A program made the position numbers and the translations under genes. Under the pieces are notes generated by a model that made no database searches, was not told the DNA's origin, and was given only the letters and a program-made list of their open reading frames with translations. A DNA stretch of 64,000 bases from Stromatinia cepivora (lineage: Eukaryota > Ascomycota > Leotiomycetes > Helotiales > Sclerotiniaceae). Position 1 is the stretch's first letter. Each line of letters opens with the position of its first letter. This document shows positions 61,263-64,000 of this stretch, in pieces. The stretch spans positions 1,302,001 through 1,366,000 of the forward strand of contig RCTD01000009.1 of assembly GCA_014898415.1 (NCBI GenBank), in the 5' to 3' direction.

Positions 61263-64000
61263 ATGGCGGAGCTTCATGGTGAGCTTAACTCACATCTTGA
61301 TCTCCATAAAAAAGCCTTGACAGTTGCGCCCAAATCCGGAAGAGCAGCGGGCGAATTTTGGATAGCTGGTGAGTAACTAATTATATATTTTTTCATTTGC
61401 CAAGTGACTAGATTGCTGATATTGTTCATGCGCGTTAAGTACTCGAACCCGATAAGAATGTCTCAAATTGGGGTTCAGAAGATCTACATTGGTTCAAGGT
61501 TAAAGGCAAACATACTGTCGCAAAAGTACAGAAAGCATACCACAAGAAGTGTGGTCTTATGATTCTCCTTCGTCAAGGAGATCAAGTGGTACCGTTGACA
61601 AGCCAGATGCAGCAGATTAACCATTTCAAGGATGATATTATCATTTTTTGGAGCACAAGAAGTATCTCTGGAGACAATGATCCTGACCTCAGTCGAAAGC
61701 CATTACAGTCAATTGATGATGCTAACCAGAATCGTATGCCGACCGCTTCTCAAACACCTGTTAAGGCCGAGGCTGAACCTGCATCGGAGCCGGTGAAAAT
61801 AAAGGCAGAACCAGACCTCTCAACTGTCTCCCCAAGCTCCTTCAAAACTCCTGCCATCTCTCGCGAATTGCCTGAAGTTGTACAGTTTGGGGCACCTACA
61901 TCTTCAGGATCAGGATCAAGATTAGGTCAACTTGGCACTCCTGCATCAGCACCTATTACTGGCTATGATGTGTTTGCTGACGCTCATCGTGAAAATCATA
62001 GGCATTCCAAGCTTACACCTGGTAAGTCATAGTGTGGCCAATTATGTTTGTTTCCAGGCTAATCTAGAACAGCTGAAGTTCAAACTTCTTTGAAGAAATC
62101 ATGGACAGTTTTGACCCCCGCATCGCGTGAATATTGGGAATCGAAGGCTCCTAAGCATCCAAATAATACACCTACGCCGGTCAATCCTTCTGCGCCGAAT
62201 AACCTCTTAGGTTACGAATCCTTCGCTGAATTCCATCGTGCAAATTATGCAAGCTCAGGCGCCACACCTGGTAAAGTAGTTTACCGTCATTGACAGTTCT
62301 AAACGTGCTTTAGCTAATCTCAAAGCAGCTGAAATTGAGTCTTCCTTGCGGCAAACGTGGGACAAAATGCCAATTGATACTCGGGAGTACTATTCAACAA
62401 AGGATGTCCAAAAATCGAATGTCCCCGTGTCCAACCATAGCCCTTTATTGCCTGCACCTGCAGTTGATACCAAACCCTTACGTGGAAGTCTCAGTCCCTC
62501 AGCCAATAGCCGCTCAACATCCATGACCCAAGATGATATTGTGATGAAACCTGATGACTATAGCTCACCATCTAAGGATGAAGATAGCAGCCCAGAACCA
62601 GAAGCACAAACTTTAGAACTCGCAAAGCTTAGGCTTCAACATATCATGGAAGGCGGTTCGCCAGAAGTGCTTGAAGAGGAGGTAAAAAAAACAAATGATT
62701 TCCTCCATGTTTTGAAGAACCATTTCAAAGTACCGGAAGCGGAATCACACCCAGACACAAGTCATTGGCTCCAACAAATTGGTAAGTGGTATCAATGTAT
62801 CTTCCACTTAGCTAATTGGTTCGGCAGAAACTTTACAAGCTCAAGTTGTAAACACTCCCACGATTATCGGTGTCGTTGGCAATACTGGTGCAGGTAAGAG
62901 TAGTGTTATTAATGCCATGCTTGATGAAGAACGCTTAGTGCCCACCAATTGGTATGCTTTCTATTCCGTCAAGGTGGTCGATGTACTTATAGATGCTTAG
63001 TATGCGCGCTTGTACTGCAGTTGTTACAGAGATGTCATGGAATTGTAGTGACGACCCGAGCAAGAAGTATAGAGCAGAGATAGAGTTTATCAAAGAATGT
63101 GACTGGGAGAAAGACCTCAAACTATCTTTGAATGAACTTATTGATGCGTCCGGCAATGTAAGTGACCGAATCTTCTCAAATAACGTTGCTAACATCTCTT
63201 CAGGTCTCAAGAGATTCTGCAAATGCAGACACTGAAGCTGGAATTGCATATGCCAAGATCAAGGCCGGTTAGTAGAATAAAACATCTCACACAGTGCGAC
63301 TTCTAAGCAGTTTATTAGTCTACCCAAATAAGACGCACGAAATGCTAGCAACTTCCACTGCGGAGGAGCTACTTGCCGAAGGCGATGTTCGCAAAGTCCT
63401 CGGAACCACCAGAACCATTGAGAAATCCTACCCTGAGCTTTTCTACAAAGAACTTCAGCGCTATGTCGACAGTAAAGAAAAGTCTACGGGTGAGAAGGGT
63501 CGACCTAGTGAGAAAAAAAAAGAGAAGAGAACCATGGAATTCTGGCCTTTGATTAAAGTCGTGAGAATCTTTGTTAAAGCCGATGCTCTCTCCACGTGAG
63601 TACTTGGGTCGTAGTTATCTGCACTTTAACAAAGCTTACTCGTGATTAGTGGGGCTGTTATTGTCGACCTACCTGGTGTTCATGACTCGAATGCTGCTCG
63701 TGCTGCTGTGGCCGCTGGCTACATGAAACAATGCACTGGTACGTACTTTTCAAGGGCCCTGGATTTGTTGTGTCTCCGTCTAATGCAATACCAGGTTTAT
63801 GGATTTGTGCCCCTATTAATCGAGCAGTCGATGATAAGGCTGCGAAATCTCTTTTGGGAGAATCGTTTAAACGCCAACTCAAGTATGATGGAGTAAGCCA
63901 ATTTGACCGCTATGTCCCCTTTGTAGATGCTAACCGGCCGATAGCAATTTTCGAGAATTACATTCATCTGCTCCAAAACTGACGATATCTCTGTCCTTGA
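61263..64000 (+). CDS. SLIP-GC-like nuclear GTPase with SUMO-like and two HMG-box-like modules (partial, 3' end beyond window)
   Basis: Eleven exons so far: 61,263-61,368; 61,440-62,021; 62,073-62,270; 62,329-62,781; 62,828-62,951; 63,001-63,157; 63,204-63,267; 63,319-63,595; 63,650-63,738; 63,795-63,892; 63,945-64,000+; over 730 residues without reaching the end. Residues about 53-105 (WFKVKGKHTVAKVQKAY through FKDDIIIFW) look like a SUMO/Rad60-like fold. Two HMG-box-like modules follow, GYDVFADAHREN... (about 209-255) and GYESFAEFHRAN... (about 276-321), both with W and R-x-Y at the expected spacing. The GTPase part has a P-loop GNTGAGKSS (464-472), MRACTAVVTE (switch), DLPG (660-663) and SKTDD (726-730), the layout of nuclear GTPase SLIP-GC/dynamin-like proteins. 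KIKAVYPNKTHEML fixes the seventh intron. The GTPase assignment is firm; the first two domains are read by eye and less certain. Confidence 0.85.

Overview
The window looks like nuclear DNA of a filamentous ascomycete (Pezizomycotina). I lean towards Leotiomycetes, but that is a weak guess. The genes have short (45-156 bp) GT-AG introns, and they encode fungal families: a HET-domain protein, a HET-C2-type glycolipid transfer protein and a 2EXR protein. One side of the window is an extremely AT-rich block of dead retrotransposons in which copies differ only by C/T and G/A transitions, the signature of repeat-induced point mutation (RIP). I counted no exact base composition; statements about it are by eye.

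Layout. (1) Bases 1 to about 39,500 are an AT-rich, RIP-degraded transposon graveyard that continues beyond the left edge. Recognisable in it are a complete dead Ty1/copia element (34,005-39,485, with both LTRs and a target duplication), a second copia pol remnant (about 18.9-20.3 kb) with LTR-like repeats, two Ty3/gypsy pol remnants on the minus strand (about 21.3-23.5 and 25.6-27.9 kb), a 282-bp LTR copy (1,909-2,190), several minisatellites, and other direct and inverted repeats. (2) Bases 39,500-42,130 are a transition zone with much lighter RIP. It holds a solo LTR (39,597-39,799) and a small gag-only LTR element (40,167-42,129), itself interrupted by another solo LTR (40,377-40,658). All three have perfect 5-bp target duplications. 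(3) Bases 42,130-64,000 are ordinary gene space.

Genes, left to right: a coiled-coil-like protein of unknown function (-, 42,171-44,852) carrying an in-frame TAG; an extended short-chain dehydrogenase/ketoreductase (-, 45,369-46,792); a glycolipid transfer protein of the HET-C2 family (+, 47,962-48,829); a 2EXR-domain protein (-, 49,411-50,481); a METTL16-type RNA N6-adenosine methyltransferase (-, 51,441-53,097); a macrodomain protein (-, 53,435-54,324); cytosolic glutaminyl-tRNA synthetase (+, 54,727-56,694); a HET-domain protein (+, 58,295-60,451); and the 5' part of a large SLIP-GC-like GTPase (+, 61,263 to the window end). I built the exon models by reading conserved protein segments across GT-AG junctions and checking that phase was kept.

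The genes do not form an obvious pathway. Most are housekeeping or generic (GlnRS, METTL16, macrodomain, SDR). GlnRS and the macrodomain gene share a 402-bp divergent promoter region. The most unusual gene is the last one, which appears to join a SUMO-like domain, two tandem HMG-box-like modules with identical intron positions, and a dynamin-like nuclear GTPase domain. The HET-C2-type gene and the HET-domain gene lie about 9.5 kb apart, which is worth noting because both families take part in fungal allorecognition.
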